Shown here: one piece after another, positions 19,701-27,618 of the stretch
How the letters are laid out: every line of letters starts with the position of its first letter
Numbering within the stretch: position 1 is the stretch's first letter
NCBI RefSeq assembly: GCF_003610635.1
Contig: NZ_RAQJ01000001.1
Coordinates: 124,001 to 188,000, forward strand
Direction: 5' to 3'
Origin: Ichthyenterobacterium magnum
GTDB taxonomy: Bacteria; Bacteroidota; Bacteroidia; Flavobacteriales; Flavobacteriaceae
Length of the DNA: 64,000 bases
Made by a program: the position numbers and the translations under genes
Notes under the pieces: generated by a model
The model's database searches: none
Seen by the model: only the letters and a program-made list of their open reading frames with translations
What the model was told of the DNA's origin: nothing

Positions 19701-20545
19701 TCAATATTGTCTTTATCTACTATAGTATCACGATCTAAAACAATTTCGTTACGTTCAATAGATACAACTTCACCTGTATCTTCGTCTACGAAATCTTCAT
19801 GCCATGTATTTAATACACGTGCAGCTAATTTACGACCGATTACTTTTTTAAGTCCTGATTTTGAAACCTTAACTTCTTCAGCAAGGTCAAAAATTTCAAG
19901 AATATCTTTATCACGTTCAAAACCAATAGCTCTAAATAAAGTTGTTACTGGTAATTTTTTCTTTCTATCAATGTAAGCATACATTACTTGATTGATATCT
20001 GTTGCGAATTCTATCCAAGATCCTTTAAAAGGAATTACTCTTGCAGAATACAATTTTGTTCCATTGGCGTGGAATGACTGACTAAAGAATACACCAGGAG
20101 ATCTATGTAACTGAGATACAACTACACGCTCAGCTCCATTGATACAAAATGTACCACTTGGCGTCATGTAGGGAATTGTACCTAAGTATACATCCTGTAC
20201 AATGGTTTCGAAATCTTCATGCTCAGGATCTGTACAATATAGTTTTAACCTTGCTTTTAAAGGTACACTATAAGTAAGTCCTCTTTCAATACATTCTTCA
20301 ATTGAATATCTTGGTGGATCTATAAAGTAATCTATAAACTCTAATACAAACTGATTACGAGTATCAGTGATTGGAAAGTTTTCCATGAAGGTATTGTAAA
20401 GCCCTTCATTACCTCTTTGATCTGACTTAGTCTCTAATTGGAAAAAATCCTGGAAGGATTTTATTTGAATATCCAAGAAATCTGGATATTCTGTTCTATT
20501 TACAATAGAAGAGAAATTTAATCTTTCAGCTTTATTTGCTAACAT
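16733..20545 (-). CDS. rpoB: DNA-directed RNA polymerase subunit beta
   Basis: The 1270-residue beta subunit has the rifampicin-region segment [19 protein letters not shown] followed by [15 protein letters not shown] near residue 487. The Asp, His and Ser of the E. coli 516/526/531 type are all present, so no resistance change is visible. [14 protein letters not shown] and [15 protein letters not shown] are the conserved C-terminal catalytic and clamp motifs. It sits downstream of rplL with a 124-base gap containing a long hairpin. Confidence 0.99.
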   Translation of the reverse strand: MLANKAERLNFSSIVNRTEYPDFLDIQIKSFQDFFQLETKSDQRGNEGLYNTFMENFPITDTRNQFVLEFIDYFIDPPRYSIEECIERGLTYSVPLKARLKLYCTDPEHEDFETIVQDVYLGTIPYMTPSGTFCINGAERVVVSQLHRSPGVFFSQSFHANGTKLYSARVIPFKGSWIEFATDINQVMYAYIDRKKKLPVTTLFRAIGFERDKDILEIFDLAEEVKVSKSGLKKVIGRKLAARVLNTWHEDFVDEDTGEVVSIERNEIVLDRDTIVDKDNIEEILEAGVKTILLHKESAQQGDYAIIHNTLQKDPTNSEKEAVEHIYRQLRNAEPPDEETARGIIDKLFFSDQRYSLGEVGRYRMNKKLQLDIGMDKQVLTKEDIITIIKYLIELINSKAEIDDIDHLSNRRVRTVGEQLSSQFGVGLARMARTIRERMNVRDNEVFTPIDLINAKTLSSVINSFFGTNQLSQFMDQTNPLAEITHKRRLSALGPGGLSRERAGFEVRDVHYTHYGRLCPIETPEGPNIGLISSLSVYAKVNSMGFLETPYRPVKDGVVDIKGDAIYLSAEEEEEKKTAQANIEVDENGKILHDKVIAREEGDFPVVSPSEIHYTDVAPNQIASISASLIPFLEHDDANRALMGSNMMRQAVPLLRPQAPIVGTGLERQVASDSRVLINAEGAGTVEYVDANEITIKYERTEEEAMVSFESDTKTYPLVKFRKTNQGTSINLKPIVEKGDKVKKGQVLCQGYATENGELALGRNMKVAFMPWKGYNFEDAIVISEKVVRDDIFTSIHIDEYSLEVRDTKLGNEELTNDIPNVSEEATKDLDENGMIRIGAEIKPGDILIGKITPKGESDPTPEEKLLRAIFGDKAGDVKDASLKASPSLHGVVIEKKLFSRAVKDKRKRAKDKEDIEALENIYYAKFDDLQAILVEKLFALVNGKTAQGIFNDLGEEIIPKGKKYTLKMLNAVDDYAHLTSGTWTTDDKLNALVEDLIHNYKIKENDLQGSLRREKFTISVGDELPAGIIKLAKVYVAKKRKLKVGDKMAGRHGNKGIVARIVRQEDMPFLEDGTPVDIVLNPLGVPSRMNIGQIYETVLGWAGQKLGRTYATPIFDGATLDQINGFTDEAGVPRFGHTYLYDGGTGDRFDQPATVGVIYMIKLGHMIDDKMHARSIGPYSLITQQPLGGKAQFGGQRFGEMEVWALEAYGASATLREILTVKSDDVIGRAKTYEAIVKGEPMPEPGLPESFNVLMHELKGLGLDIRLEE

Positions 20546-20609
20546 CTATGAACGAGATTTTGATTAAAAAAAATTTAAAACGTGTACATAACATTTATAT
20601 ACACAAAAG

Positions 20610-20644
20610 GGTTTAGGTCATAGAGACATCTCTAGACCTAAACC
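20610..20644 (-). promoter_or_regulatory. Long hairpin between rplL and rpoB (processing or attenuation site)
   Basis: GGTTTAGGTC (20610-20619) pairs with GACCTAAACC (20635-20644), and inside it TAGAGA (20621-20626) pairs with TCTCTA (20629-20634). Only one base is bulged and the nominal loop is 2 bases. On the minus strand the stem is followed by CTTTTGTG, too weak for a strong terminator. In E. coli the same gap carries an attenuator and an RNase III site, so a similar role is plausible here by analogy. Confidence 0.6.
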
Positions 20645-20669
20645 ATAATTTGTAGGTTATTGGTTAAGC

Positions 20670-21047
20670 TTACTTAAGCTCAACTTCTGCTCCTGCTTCT
20701 TCTAATGAAGATTTTAAACCTTCAGCTTCGTCTTTAGAAACACCTTCTTTGATTGCACTTGGTGCATCGTCAACTAATCCTTTAGCTTCTTTTAATCCTA
20801 AACCAGTTAATTCTTTAACTAATTTTACAACTGCAAGTTTAGAACCACCAGCTGCTTTAAGGATTACATCGAATTCAGTTTGCTCTTCTGCGGCGTCTCC
20901 ACCAGCAGCAGCTCCACCAGCAGCAACAGCAACAGCTGCAGCAGCAGGTTCGATACCATACTCATCTTTTAATATTGTAGCTAATTCATTAACTTCTTTT
21001 ACTGTTAAATTAACTAATTGTTCTGCGAAATCTTTTAAATCTGCCAT
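20670..21047 (-). CDS. rplL: 50S ribosomal protein L7/L12
   Basis: The 125-residue protein has an N-terminal dimerisation helix pair, an Ala/Gly-rich hinge (about residues 35-52) and the C-terminal domain with [20 protein letters not shown], which contacts translation GTPases. The length is normal. It follows rplJ by 59 bases, the universal order. Confidence 0.98.
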   Translation of the reverse strand: MADLKDFAEQLVNLTVKEVNELATILKDEYGIEPAAAAVAVAAGGAAAGGDAAEEQTEFDVILKAAGGSKLAVVKLVKELTGLGLKEAKGLVDDAPSAIKEGVSKDEAEGLKSSLEEAGAEVELK

Positions 21048-21106
21048 TTTCTATCGTTTTAATAATTTTAATAAAATATAATTTGTTTAAGTGCGTACTT
21101 AGTTGA

Positions 21107-21628
21107 TTATCCTTCTTTTTCGGATAATGTTTTGATAATACCTGCTATTGTTCCGCCACCTGATTTAAGTGCTGAAATAACATTCTTAGCTGGTGATTGT
21201 AATAATCCAACGATTTCTCCAATCAACTCTTCTTTAGACTTGATATCAACGAGCATATCTAATTGGTCATCTCCAAGGTAAACAGCTTCTTCAATAAAAG
21301 CTCCTTTAAGCAAAGGCTTTTCAGATTTTTTACGGAAGGCTTTAATTACTTTAGCTGGAGCGTTACCAGTTTCAGAATACATCACCGATGTATTACCTTT
21401 TAAAACTGTAGGAAGTTCTCCGAAATCTCTATCAGAAGCTTCCATAGCTTTAGTTAATAATGTGTTTTTTACTACGTTTAATTGTACGTCTGCTTTAAAA
21501 CAAGCACGACGCAAATCTGAAGTGCTACCTGCATTTAGTCCAGAAATATCTGTTAAATAGATATTAGCATTATCTGCTAACTGTGCAGTTAACTCTTCAA
21601 TTACTTGTGATTTTTCTTCTCTTGTCAT
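21107..21628 (-). CDS. rplJ: 50S ribosomal protein L10
   Basis: The 173-residue stalk base protein has the typical N-terminus MTREEKSQVIEELTAQLAD. LRRACFKADVQLNVVKNTL and the C-terminal helix LKSGGGTIAGIIKTLSEKE bind L7/L12 dimers. It lies 20 bases after rplA, with too little room for the long L10 leader seen in some bacteria. Confidence 0.98.
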   Translation of the reverse strand: MTREEKSQVIEELTAQLADNANIYLTDISGLNAGSTSDLRRACFKADVQLNVVKNTLLTKAMEASDRDFGELPTVLKGNTSVMYSETGNAPAKVIKAFRKKSEKPLLKGAFIEEAVYLGDDQLDMLVDIKSKEELIGEIVGLLQSPAKNVISALKSGGGTIAGIIKTLSEKEG

Positions 21629-21648
21629 AATATTAAAGATTTAACTAC

Positions 21649-22338
21649 TTAACTTAATTTTGCATCTACAGCTATACTTGGGCTCATTGTACTAGACATA
21701 AATATGCTTTTTACGTAAGTTCCTTTAGCCGTAGTTGGTTTTAATTTCATTATCGTTGATAACAACTCATTAGCATTTCCCACTAATTTATCTGCACTAA
21801 AAGATGCTTTACCTATTGGTGCATGCACAATTCCTGTTTTATCAACTTTAAAATCAATTTTACCAGCTTTCACCTCAGTTACAGCTTTAGCAACATCCAT
21901 AGTTACAGTTCCTGTTTTAGGGTTAGGCATTAAACCTCTTGGTCCTAAAACTCTACCTAATGGTCCTAGCTTACCCATGATAGCTGGCATTGTAACGATA
22001 ACGTCAACATCTGTCCAACCACCTTTTATTTTCTCTAAGTATTCGTCTAATCCAACATAATCTGCACCAGCTGCTTTAGCTTCAGCTTCCTTATCAGGAG
22101 TTACTAATGCTAAAACTTTCATATCTTTACCAGTACCATGTGGAAGAGAAACTACACCTCTTACCATTTGATTAGCTTTACGTGGATCTACTCCTAATCT
22201 AATTGCTAAATCAACAGAAGCATCAAATTTTGTGTAAGTAATCTCTTTTAACAGAGCAGAAGCTTCTTCTAAAGAGTAAAGTTTATTTTTTTCAACTTTA
22301 GCTCTTGCGTCTTTTTGCTTTTTTGTCATTCTTGCCAT
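21649..22338 (-). CDS. rplA: 50S ribosomal protein L1
   Basis: The 229-residue product has the L1 signature [14 protein letters not shown] near residue 130 and [20 protein letters not shown] near the N-terminus. It follows rplK by 12 bases, as in most bacteria. Confidence 0.98.
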   Translation of the reverse strand: MARMTKKQKDARAKVEKNKLYSLEEASALLKEITYTKFDASVDLAIRLGVDPRKANQMVRGVVSLPHGTGKDMKVLALVTPDKEAEAKAAGADYVGLDEYLEKIKGGWTDVDVIVTMPAIMGKLGPLGRVLGPRGLMPNPKTGTVTMDVAKAVTEVKAGKIDFKVDKTGIVHAPIGKASFSADKLVGNANELLSTIMKLKPTTAKGTYVKSIFMSSTMSPSIAVDAKLS

Positions 22339-22350
22339 TTCAAAAAATTT

Positions 22351-22791
22351 TTAGTTTGGTGCTTCACCACCTTTAACTGTGATTCCCATTGATCTTGCAG
22401 TACCAGCAACCATTTTCATTGCAGAATCAACTGTAAACGCATTTAAGTCTACCATTTTGTCTTCTGCAATTGCTTTAATTTGGTCCCAAGTTACTTTTGC
22501 AACTTTTTTTCTGTTCGGTTCTCCAGATCCTTTTTTTACTTTGGCCGCTTCCAATAATTGAACTGCAGCTGGAGGTGTTTTAATTACGAAATCAAATGAT
22601 TTGTCTTTGTAAACAGAAATTACAACTGGAAGAACTTTACCAGGTTTATCCTGAGTTCTAGCGTTGAATTGCTTACAAAATTCCATAATATTAACTCCAG
22701 CAGCTCCTAAAGCGGGTCCAACCGGTGGCGACGGATTCGCTGCACCTCCCCGAACTTGTAATTTAACTACTTTACCTAATTCTTTTGCCAT
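22351..22791 (-). CDS. rplK: 50S ribosomal protein L11
   Basis: The 146-residue product has the L11 N-terminus [20 protein letters not shown], which includes the thiostrepton-region prolines, and the C-terminal RNA-binding [12 protein letters not shown]. It is preceded by nusG with a 69-base gap in which I see no consensus promoter. Confidence 0.98.
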   Translation of the reverse strand: MAKELGKVVKLQVRGGAANPSPPVGPALGAAGVNIMEFCKQFNARTQDKPGKVLPVVISVYKDKSFDFVIKTPPAAVQLLEAAKVKKGSGEPNRKKVAKVTWDQIKAIAEDKMVDLNAFTVDSAMKMVAGTARSMGITVKGGEAPN

Positions 22792-22860
22792 TTTAAATAA
22801 TTTAGTGTGTATCTCTTTTAATTGGAAGCAAAAAAGATATACGTTCTATTGTAACAATTA

Positions 22861-23418
22861 TTAAACTTTTTCTACTTGCATATAGCTTAACTCTAATGGT
22901 GTTTTTCTTCCAAAAATCTTAACCATTACTTCAAGCTTACGCTTTTCTTCATTTATTTTCTCGATAGTACCATCAAATCCATTAAATGGTCCATCAATTA
23001 CTTTTACTGTTTCACCGATAGTGAAAGGTATAGCGACATTTACATCTGCATCTACAGCTAATTCATCAACTTTACCTAGCATTCTGTTAACTTCAGATTG
23101 TCTTAATGGCACAGGATCACCTCCTTTTGTTTCTCCTAAAAAACCAATAACATTTGTTATAGATTTGATTATGTGAGGAATCTCTCCACTCAAATTAGCT
23201 TGAATCATAATGTAACCTGGGAAATAAACTTTTTCTTTGTTTATTTTCTTTCCGTTACGTATTTGAATCACTTTTTCAGTAGGTACTAAAACTTGTTCAA
23301 CAAAATCTTCTAAGCCTAATCTAGAAATTTCATTCTCTATATATGCTTTGATTTTGTTTTCCTGGCCGCTTACAGCTCTAACAACGTACCACTTTTTATC
23401 TACACTTGTTTCAGACAT
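22861..23418 (-). CDS. nusG: Transcription termination/antitermination factor NusG
   Basis: The 185-residue product has an N-terminal NGN domain (KKWYVVRAVSGQENKIKAYI) that binds RNA polymerase. A KOW domain follows (FTIGETVKVIDGPFNGFDG) and contacts ribosome or Rho. It begins 14 bases after secE, the standard secE-nusG pair. Confidence 0.97.
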   Translation of the reverse strand: MSETSVDKKWYVVRAVSGQENKIKAYIENEISRLGLEDFVEQVLVPTEKVIQIRNGKKINKEKVYFPGYIMIQANLSGEIPHIIKSITNVIGFLGETKGGDPVPLRQSEVNRMLGKVDELAVDADVNVAIPFTIGETVKVIDGPFNGFDGTIEKINEEKRKLEVMVKIFGRKTPLELSYMQVEKV

Positions 23419-23432
23419 TCTTTATTATATTT

Positions 23433-23627
23433 TTAGCTAATCCAGCTAAAGTATGCTTTAATAACTTTACTAAAAACTGTATCAACTCCCCAAATAGCTA
23501 ATGAAAATATAATTGAAAACACAGCTACAAGTATTGTTAAGCTTTGAGCTTCTGACCATGTTGGCCATGAAACATTATTTTTCAATTCTTCAAAAGACTC
23601 TTTGATGTAATTTGCAATTCCTGCCAT
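23433..23627 (-). CDS. secE: Preprotein translocase subunit SecE
   Basis: The 64-residue protein has the cytoplasmic amphipathic helix KESFEELKNNVSWPTWSEAQ followed by one membrane helix (SLTILVAVFSIIFSLAIWGV), the minimal SecE architecture. It lies between tRNA-Trp and nusG. Confidence 0.95.
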   Translation of the reverse strand: MAGIANYIKESFEELKNNVSWPTWSEAQSLTILVAVFSIIFSLAIWGVDTVFSKVIKAYFSWIS

Positions 23628-23707
23628 TTGATTATCTTTTTAACTTGTTAAGCAACTTGCACTTAAATAATGAAATTTAAAAGCCCTTCTTAACTTGTGT
23701 TTTTCAT

Positions 23708-23727
23708 TTTGCACGGGTTGAGAGACT
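23708..23727 (-). repeat. Duplicated 3' end of tRNA-Trp
   Basis: This 20-base segment repeats the last part of tRNA-Trp plus its 3' flank (identical to 23772-23791). It lies 64 bases downstream of the intact copy in the transcription direction. The DNA between holds a member of the CTTCGACTTCGCTCAG repeat family. The remnant cannot fold as a tRNA. Confidence 0.8.
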
Positions 23728-23728
23728 T

Positions 23729-23753
23729 CCTTCGACTTCGCTCAGGATAAACT
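23729..23753. repeat. Interspersed repeat (CTTCGACTTCGCTCAG core) by tRNA-Trp
   Basis: CCTTCGACTTCGCTCAGGATAA has the same core and GGATAAACTT tail as the copy at 40351-40378. It lies between the duplicated and intact 3' ends of tRNA-Trp, inside the tuf-secE transcript. Confidence 0.75.
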
Positions 23754-23775
23754 TCTCGCCACGCATTTCTATTTG

Positions 23776-23848
23776 CACGGGTTGAGAGACTCGAACTCCC
23801 GACACCTGGTTTTGGAGACCAGTGCTCTACCAACTGAGCTAAACCCGT
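23776..23848 (-). tRNA. tRNA-Trp (anticodon CCA)
   Basis: A 73-nt cloverleaf has acceptor ACGGGTT/AACCCGT and anticodon stem CTGGT/ACCAG with loop CTCCAAA. The T arm contains GAGTTCGAGTC. The anticodon CCA reads UGG. It lies between tuf and secE, the usual Bacteroidota arrangement. Confidence 0.97.
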
Positions 23849-23910
23849 AAATATAAATCAAGGCGTCTTGCAAAAACAAGACACCTTAATACATATTTAT
23901 ATACTATATG

Positions 23911-25098
23911 TTAGTCTAAAATTTCAGTTACCTGACCTGCACCAACTGTTCTTCCTCCTTCACGAATTGCAAAACGTAAACCTACATTCATTGCAATTGG
24001 TTGGATTAATTCTACAGTAATAGTAAGGTTATCACCAGGCATTACCATCTCAACGCCATCAGGAAGCGCAATGTTTCCAGTTACATCAGTTGTACGTACG
24101 TAGAACTGTGGACGGTAGTTATTATGGAATGGCGTGTGACGTCCACCTTCTTCTTTTTTAAGGATATAAACCTCAGCTTTAAATTTAGCGTGTGGTGTTA
24201 CAGATCCTGGCTTAGTAATTACCATACCTCTAGAGATTTGAGATTTCTCAATACCTCTTAATAAGATACCTGCATTATCTCCAGCTTCACCTCTATCAAG
24301 GATTTGACGGAACATTTCAATACCAGTAATAGTAGATGTTAATTTCTCAGCACCCATACCAATGATTTCAACTGGATCACCTGTATTAGCAACACCAGTC
24401 TCGATACGTCCTGTAGCAACAGTTCCACGACCTGTAATTGAGAATACATCTTCAATCGGCATTAAGAATGGCTTATCCATATCACGTACTGGCTCTTCAA
24501 TCCAGTTATCAACAGCTTCCATTAATTCCATTACTGTATCTACCCACTTTTGTTCACCGTTAAGTGCACCTAAAGCAGAACCAGAAACAACAGGTCCATT
24601 ATCTCCATCATACTCATAGAAGTTTAATAAATCTCTAACTTCCATGTCTACTAACTCTAAAAGCTCTTCATCATCAACCATATCTACTTTGTTTAAGAAA
24701 ACAACGATACGAGGAATTCCTACCTGACGTCCTAATAAGATATGCTCACGAGTTTGTGGCATAGGACCATCTGTAGCAGCTACTACTAAAATAGCACCAT
24801 CCATTTGAGCAGCACCAGTAACCATGTTCTTCACATAATCGGCGTGACCTGGACAGTCAACGTGTGCATAGTGACGATTTGCTGTTTGATACTCAACGTG
24901 TGATGTATTAATTGTAATACCTCTTTCTTTTTCTTCTGGAGCATTATCGATAGTATCGAAATCTCTTGCTTCAGATAAACCTGCATCAGCTAATACTTTA
25001 GTAATAGCAGCAGTTAAAGTTGTTTTACCGTGATCTACGTGTCCAATAGTACCTATGTTAAGGTGTGGTTTTGAACGATCGAAAGTTGCCTTTGCCAT
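23911..25098 (-). CDS. tuf: Elongation factor Tu
   Basis: The 395-residue GTPase delivers aminoacyl-tRNA. It has [11 protein letters not shown] (P-loop, near residue 19), [12 protein letters not shown] (switch I), DCPGHADYV (G3) and [11 protein letters not shown] (G4, near 136). Domains 2/3 follow and the protein ends [11 protein letters not shown]. It is flanked by tRNA genes on both sides, which are probably co-transcribed with it. Confidence 0.99.
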   Translation of the reverse strand: MAKATFDRSKPHLNIGTIGHVDHGKTTLTAAITKVLADAGLSEARDFDTIDNAPEEKERGITINTSHVEYQTANRHYAHVDCPGHADYVKNMVTGAAQMDGAILVVAATDGPMPQTREHILLGRQVGIPRIVVFLNKVDMVDDEELLELVDMEVRDLLNFYEYDGDNGPVVSGSALGALNGEQKWVDTVMELMEAVDNWIEEPVRDMDKPFLMPIEDVFSITGRGTVATGRIETGVANTGDPVEIIGMGAEKLTSTITGIEMFRQILDRGEAGDNAGILLRGIEKSQISRGMVITKPGSVTPHAKFKAEVYILKKEEGGRHTPFHNNYRPQFYVRTTDVTGNIALPDGVEMVMPGDNLTITVELIQPIAMNVGLRFAIREGGRTVGAGQVTEILD

Positions 25099-25157
25099 GT
25101 TTAATTTATTTAATCTTAATTTATATTAGTGTTCAATTTAATTTTATACTATAAATG

Positions 25158-25229
25158 AGCCAATGACGGGATTTGAACCCGTGACCTCTTCCTTACCAAG
25201 GAAACGCTCTACCCCTGAGCTACACCGGC
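25158..25229 (-). tRNA. tRNA-Thr (anticodon GGT)
   Basis: A 72-nt cloverleaf has acceptor GCCGGTG/CATTGGC with two G-T pairs and anticodon stem TTTCC/GGAAG with loop TTGGTAA. The T arm contains GGGTTCAAATCCC. GGT reads ACC/ACU. It is the last tRNA before tuf. Confidence 0.96.
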
Positions 25230-25242
25230 TTAAAAAAAATAG

Positions 25243-25315
25243 AGCGAGAGACCGGGTTCGAACCGGCGACATTCAGCTTGGAAGGCTGACGCTCTACCAA
25301 CTGAGCTACTCTCGC
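25243..25315 (-). tRNA. tRNA-Gly (anticodon TCC)
   Basis: A 73-nt cloverleaf has acceptor GCGAGAG/CTCTCGC and anticodon stem TCAGC/GCTGA with loop CTTCCAA. The T arm is CCGGTTCGAACCCGG. TCC reads GGA (and GGG by wobble). Confidence 0.97.
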
Positions 25316-25341
25316 AATATTAAGGTCTATTTTAAAAAAAG

Positions 25342-25423
<82 letters not shown>

Positions 25424-25530
25424 AATTTAAAATATCATCAACTTTTTAAAGAACTTGAATTATTAAATAATAATTTGTATCATTTAAAAAATTCGTTTTT
25501 AAAAACACCTTTTTAACTAGTGTTTTTTAG

Positions 25531-25604
25531 AGCCGATGGAGGGACTCGAACCCACGACCTGCTGATTACAAATCAGCTGCTCTAGCCAGCTGAGCTACAT
25601 CGGC
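25531..25604 (-). tRNA. tRNA-Thr (anticodon TGT), second copy
   Basis: It is base-for-base identical to the tRNA at 7394-7467 (acceptor GCCGATG, loop TTTGTAA). It is the first gene of the tRNA-tuf-secE transcription unit. Confidence 0.97.
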
Positions 25605-25625
25605 TTTTTAACTACTTTTTTGCTA

Positions 25626-25654
25626 TAAAAAAAGTCCGCTATTTCTAACGGACT
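25626..25654 (-). terminator. Terminator hairpin between hpf and the tRNA operon
   Basis: AGTCCG (25633-25638) pairs with CGGACT (25649-25654). On the minus strand the stem is followed by TTTTTTT. It would end the rpsU-xerC-hpf direction, but it begins immediately after the -7 box of the next promoter, so it also overlaps the start of the tRNA-operon transcript. Confidence 0.65.
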
Positions 25655-25655
25655 G

Positions 25656-25684
25656 CAAATGTAAAGATTTATTTTTTTATTCAA
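25656..25684 (-). promoter_or_regulatory. Promoter of the tRNA-tuf-secE operon
   Basis: TTG (25684-25682), an 18-base spacer and TACATTTG (25663-25656) match the Bacteroidota primary-sigma consensus (TTG, 17-23 bases, TAnnTTTG). The promoter lies about 50 bases before the first tRNA-Thr. Confidence 0.75.
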
Positions 25685-25705
25685 AACATTTTTTGAAAAA
25701 TTTTA

Positions 25706-26008
25706 TCATATATGTGCTCTTAATTTCTCTTTTCTCTTTTTTAGTTGTCTTTCTAGAGACGAAATTGCCATATCTGCACCTTCTTCAAAAGTCTTGCATT
25801 GCTTTTTTACGATAAAACTATCTCCTGGTACATTTACTCTTGCTTCAAATACTTTGTTTTCTTTTTGACTAGTGTTTTCTAATTTTAGATATACATCTGA
25901 CTGAATTACTTTATCATAAAACATATCTAACTTATCCATACGTTTTTGAATAAAGTCGATTAATTTTTTGTCTGCGTTAAAGTTCACTGATTGTGTGTTT
26001 ACCTTCAT
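25706..26008 (-). CDS. hpf: Ribosome hibernation-promoting factor HPF/RaiA (short form)
   Basis: From ATG 26008 (MKVNTQSVNFNADKKL) the product is 100 residues, the size of short HPF. It has the beta-alpha-beta-beta-beta-alpha pattern: DKKLIDFIQKRMDKLDMFYD, then SDVYLKLENT, KVFEARVNVPGD and a basic C-terminal helix (SLERQLKKRKEKL). The family binds the 30S decoding region in stationary phase. An in-frame TTG 24 bases upstream is possible but adds only SNQKKKS-like sequence. It follows xerC closely and is probably co-transcribed with it. Confidence 0.9.
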   Translation of the reverse strand: MKVNTQSVNFNADKKLIDFIQKRMDKLDMFYDKVIQSDVYLKLENTSQKENKVFEARVNVPGDSFIVKKQCKTFEEGADMAISSLERQLKKRKEKLRAHI

Positions 26009-26034
26009 ACTCTTCTTTTTTTGGTTAGACAATA

Positions 26035-26925
26035 TTATTTTTTACTTCTTGGGTGTGATTTTGAATACACTTTTTTAAGTTCGGCTATACTATTATGCGT
26101 ATACACTTGCGTTGCTGCTAAACTTGTATGACCTAGAAGCTCTTTTACTGCATTTAGGTTAGCACCTTGGTTAAGTAAATGAGTCGCAAACGAGTGCCTC
26201 AATATATGCGGACTTCGTTTTACTTTACTAGATGCAATACTAAAATACTCATTTATAATTCTGTAAACAAGTGTTTCATATATTTTCATTCCTTTTTTAG
26301 TTAAAAAAAGAAATTCTTTATCTTCTATGTCTTGTAATGTACTTCTAGAATTTAAATAATCTGCTGCTGTTTGCACTACAGAATCTATTAACGGAATGTA
26401 TCTTTCTTTATTTCTTTTACCTAGAACTTTTAACGTTTTATTAGGTAAATCTAAGTCTCTAATTTTTATTTGAACTAACTCTATACGCCTAATACCTGTG
26501 GCATAGAATAATTCTATTATTAGTCGATCTCTTATACCTTCAAAATCTGTTTCAAATTTCAATTCGTTTAAAACAATTTGCATTTCTTGTTCTGAAAATG
26601 GAACTTGAACTTTTTTACTAACTTTTAATGCTTTATGTTTTACTAGTGGATTAGCTGTAATCGTTTCTGTTTTTAATAGAAATTTATAATAAGAGTTGAG
26701 TGAAGAAACTTTCCTATTAATACTTCGGTTTGAAATTCCATCTTCAACTAAACTTACTATCCATGTTCTTATCTGTTGATAGTTGATGTTATTTATTGTA
26801 TTGGAATCATATTCATTTATTATAAACTCCTGAAAATTTTCTAAATCTCTTTGATATGCCTTTATGGTAAGCTTAGAGTAATTTTTCTCTAGAAGTAAAT
26901 AATCTGTAAACGATTTAAAAGACAT
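26035..26925 (-). CDS. xerC: Tyrosine recombinase XerC/D
   Basis: The 296-residue enzyme has an N-terminal SAM-like domain (about residues 1-85) and a C-terminal catalytic domain. It has ATGIRRIELV (Arg I), HILRHSFATHLL (HxxR), GHTSLAATQVYTH (His and the nucleophile Tyr). It acts in chromosome dimer resolution at dif. Its place between rpsU and hpf, with no integrated element nearby, argues for the housekeeping enzyme rather than a mobile-element integrase. Confidence 0.93.
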   Translation of the reverse strand: MSFKSFTDYLLLEKNYSKLTIKAYQRDLENFQEFIINEYDSNTINNINYQQIRTWIVSLVEDGISNRSINRKVSSLNSYYKFLLKTETITANPLVKHKALKVSKKVQVPFSEQEMQIVLNELKFETDFEGIRDRLIIELFYATGIRRIELVQIKIRDLDLPNKTLKVLGKRNKERYIPLIDSVVQTAADYLNSRSTLQDIEDKEFLFLTKKGMKIYETLVYRIINEYFSIASSKVKRSPHILRHSFATHLLNQGANLNAVKELLGHTSLAATQVYTHNSIAELKKVYSKSHPRSKK

Positions 26926-26987
26926 ATATAAGATTATGCATTAAACCTTAAATGTACAAAGTTTTCTTTCTATTACGTTTTTAAACA

Positions 26988-27038
26988 AAAAAAATCCTGC
27001 AACATTTCGACAGAGCTCAATGAACAGCAGGATTTTTA
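26988..27038 (-). terminator. Terminator after rpsU with a repeat in its loop
   Basis: AAAATCCTGC pairs with GCAGGATTTT. The 26-base loop contains TTTCGACAGAGCTCAATGAAC, a member of the interspersed repeat family. The minus strand has a long T tract (TTTTTTTTGTTT) after the stem. The loop is unusually long for a terminator. Confidence 0.75.
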
Positions 27039-27056
27039 TATCTATATAAATATGTA

Positions 27057-27251
27057 TTATATATTTTCTTGGTCTTTTAAACCCTGTACGTATTGCGCTT
27101 TTTGAATTTGTGCTCTACGCTCAACTGAAGGTTTAGTAAACTGCTTACGTTCTTGCAATTGATTTTTAACAGTTGTTTTAACAAACTTACGCTTGTAACG
27201 TTTTAACGCTCTTTCTATATTTTCTCCTTCTTTTACTGGGATTTTTAACAT
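27057..27251 (-). CDS. rpsU: 30S ribosomal protein S21 (bS21)
   Basis: The 64-residue basic protein MLKIPVKEGENIERALKRYK... matches bS21 throughout. In Bacteroidota ribosomes bS21, with bS18 and bS6, helps sequester the 16S anti-Shine-Dalgarno tail. The gene has an 11-base perfect Shine-Dalgarno, an exact promoter and its own terminator, so it is probably an independently and autogenously controlled unit. It lies just upstream of xerC and hpf in the same direction. Confidence 0.97.
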   Translation of the reverse strand: MLKIPVKEGENIERALKRYKRKFVKTTVKNQLQERKQFTKPSVERRAQIQKAQYVQGLKDQENI

Positions 27252-27260
27252 AGTATCTTA

Positions 27261-27271
27261 ACCTCCTTTCT
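27261..27271 (-). promoter_or_regulatory. Extended Shine-Dalgarno of rpsU
   Basis: AGAAAGGAGGT on the minus strand is perfectly complementary to the 16S 3' tail ACCUCCUUUCU and ends 9 bases before the ATG. Most genes in this window lack a Shine-Dalgarno, so this is a specialised site. In Flavobacterium johnsoniae rpsU is known to keep a strong Shine-Dalgarno used for autoregulation by bS21-lacking ribosomes. Confidence 0.9.
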
Positions 27272-27288
27272 TTTAGATTTTCAGGCTG

Positions 27289-27318
27289 CAAATATAAAAA
27301 GGAATTTAAAACTAACAA
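27289..27318 (-). promoter_or_regulatory. Promoter of rpsU
   Basis: TTG (27318-27316), a 19-base spacer and TATATTTG (27296-27289) fit the consensus exactly. They predict a short leader that includes the Shine-Dalgarno. Confidence 0.8.
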
Positions 27319-27442
27319 CAGCTATTATAGAAAAGTAAATCTTTGGTTAAAAAAAACTCCAATCTTAATTACCTATTTCTTTACGATTAATCATATATCC
27401 TATTATTATTCATTTGCAGTAATAATTGTTATTTTCCAAATA

Positions 27443-27616
27443 CTATGATTTACTATCGTTTTTGTTTTTTCTATACAATTTGATGAAATAAATTAATAAA
27501 GAAACAGATAATAAAATATATTGAACTATAAGATATTTATCTTCTTTATCATAATACTGTATTAATAAAATTAAGACAACTGGCAAAAAAATGATATACT
27601 TTTTTATTATTTTCAT
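27443..27616 (-). CDS. Small membrane protein of unknown function
   Basis: From ATG 27616 the product is 57 residues with two hydrophobic helices (about residues 6-18 and 31-45) and a basic tail LYRKNKNDSKS. The start lies 2 bases after the stop of the Cys-rich ORF, so the two are translationally linked. The TTG three codons upstream overlaps that ORF and is not needed. I recognise no family; an immunity- or helper-type membrane protein for the preceding gene is only a guess. Confidence 0.55.
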   Translation of the reverse strand: MKIIKKYIIFLPVVLILLIQYYDKEDKYLIVQYILLSVSLLIYFIKLYRKNKNDSKS

Positions 27617-27618
27617 TG

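Noticed and set aside
17188-19976. Several ORFs antisense to rpoB
   Set aside because: They are opposite-strand shadows of a highly conserved gene with no start-site or domain support.
26035-26925. Integrase of a mobile element
   Set aside because: The tyrosine recombinase is in a conserved housekeeping context (rpsU, hpf, tuf) with no attachment sites or cargo, so it is read as XerC/D.
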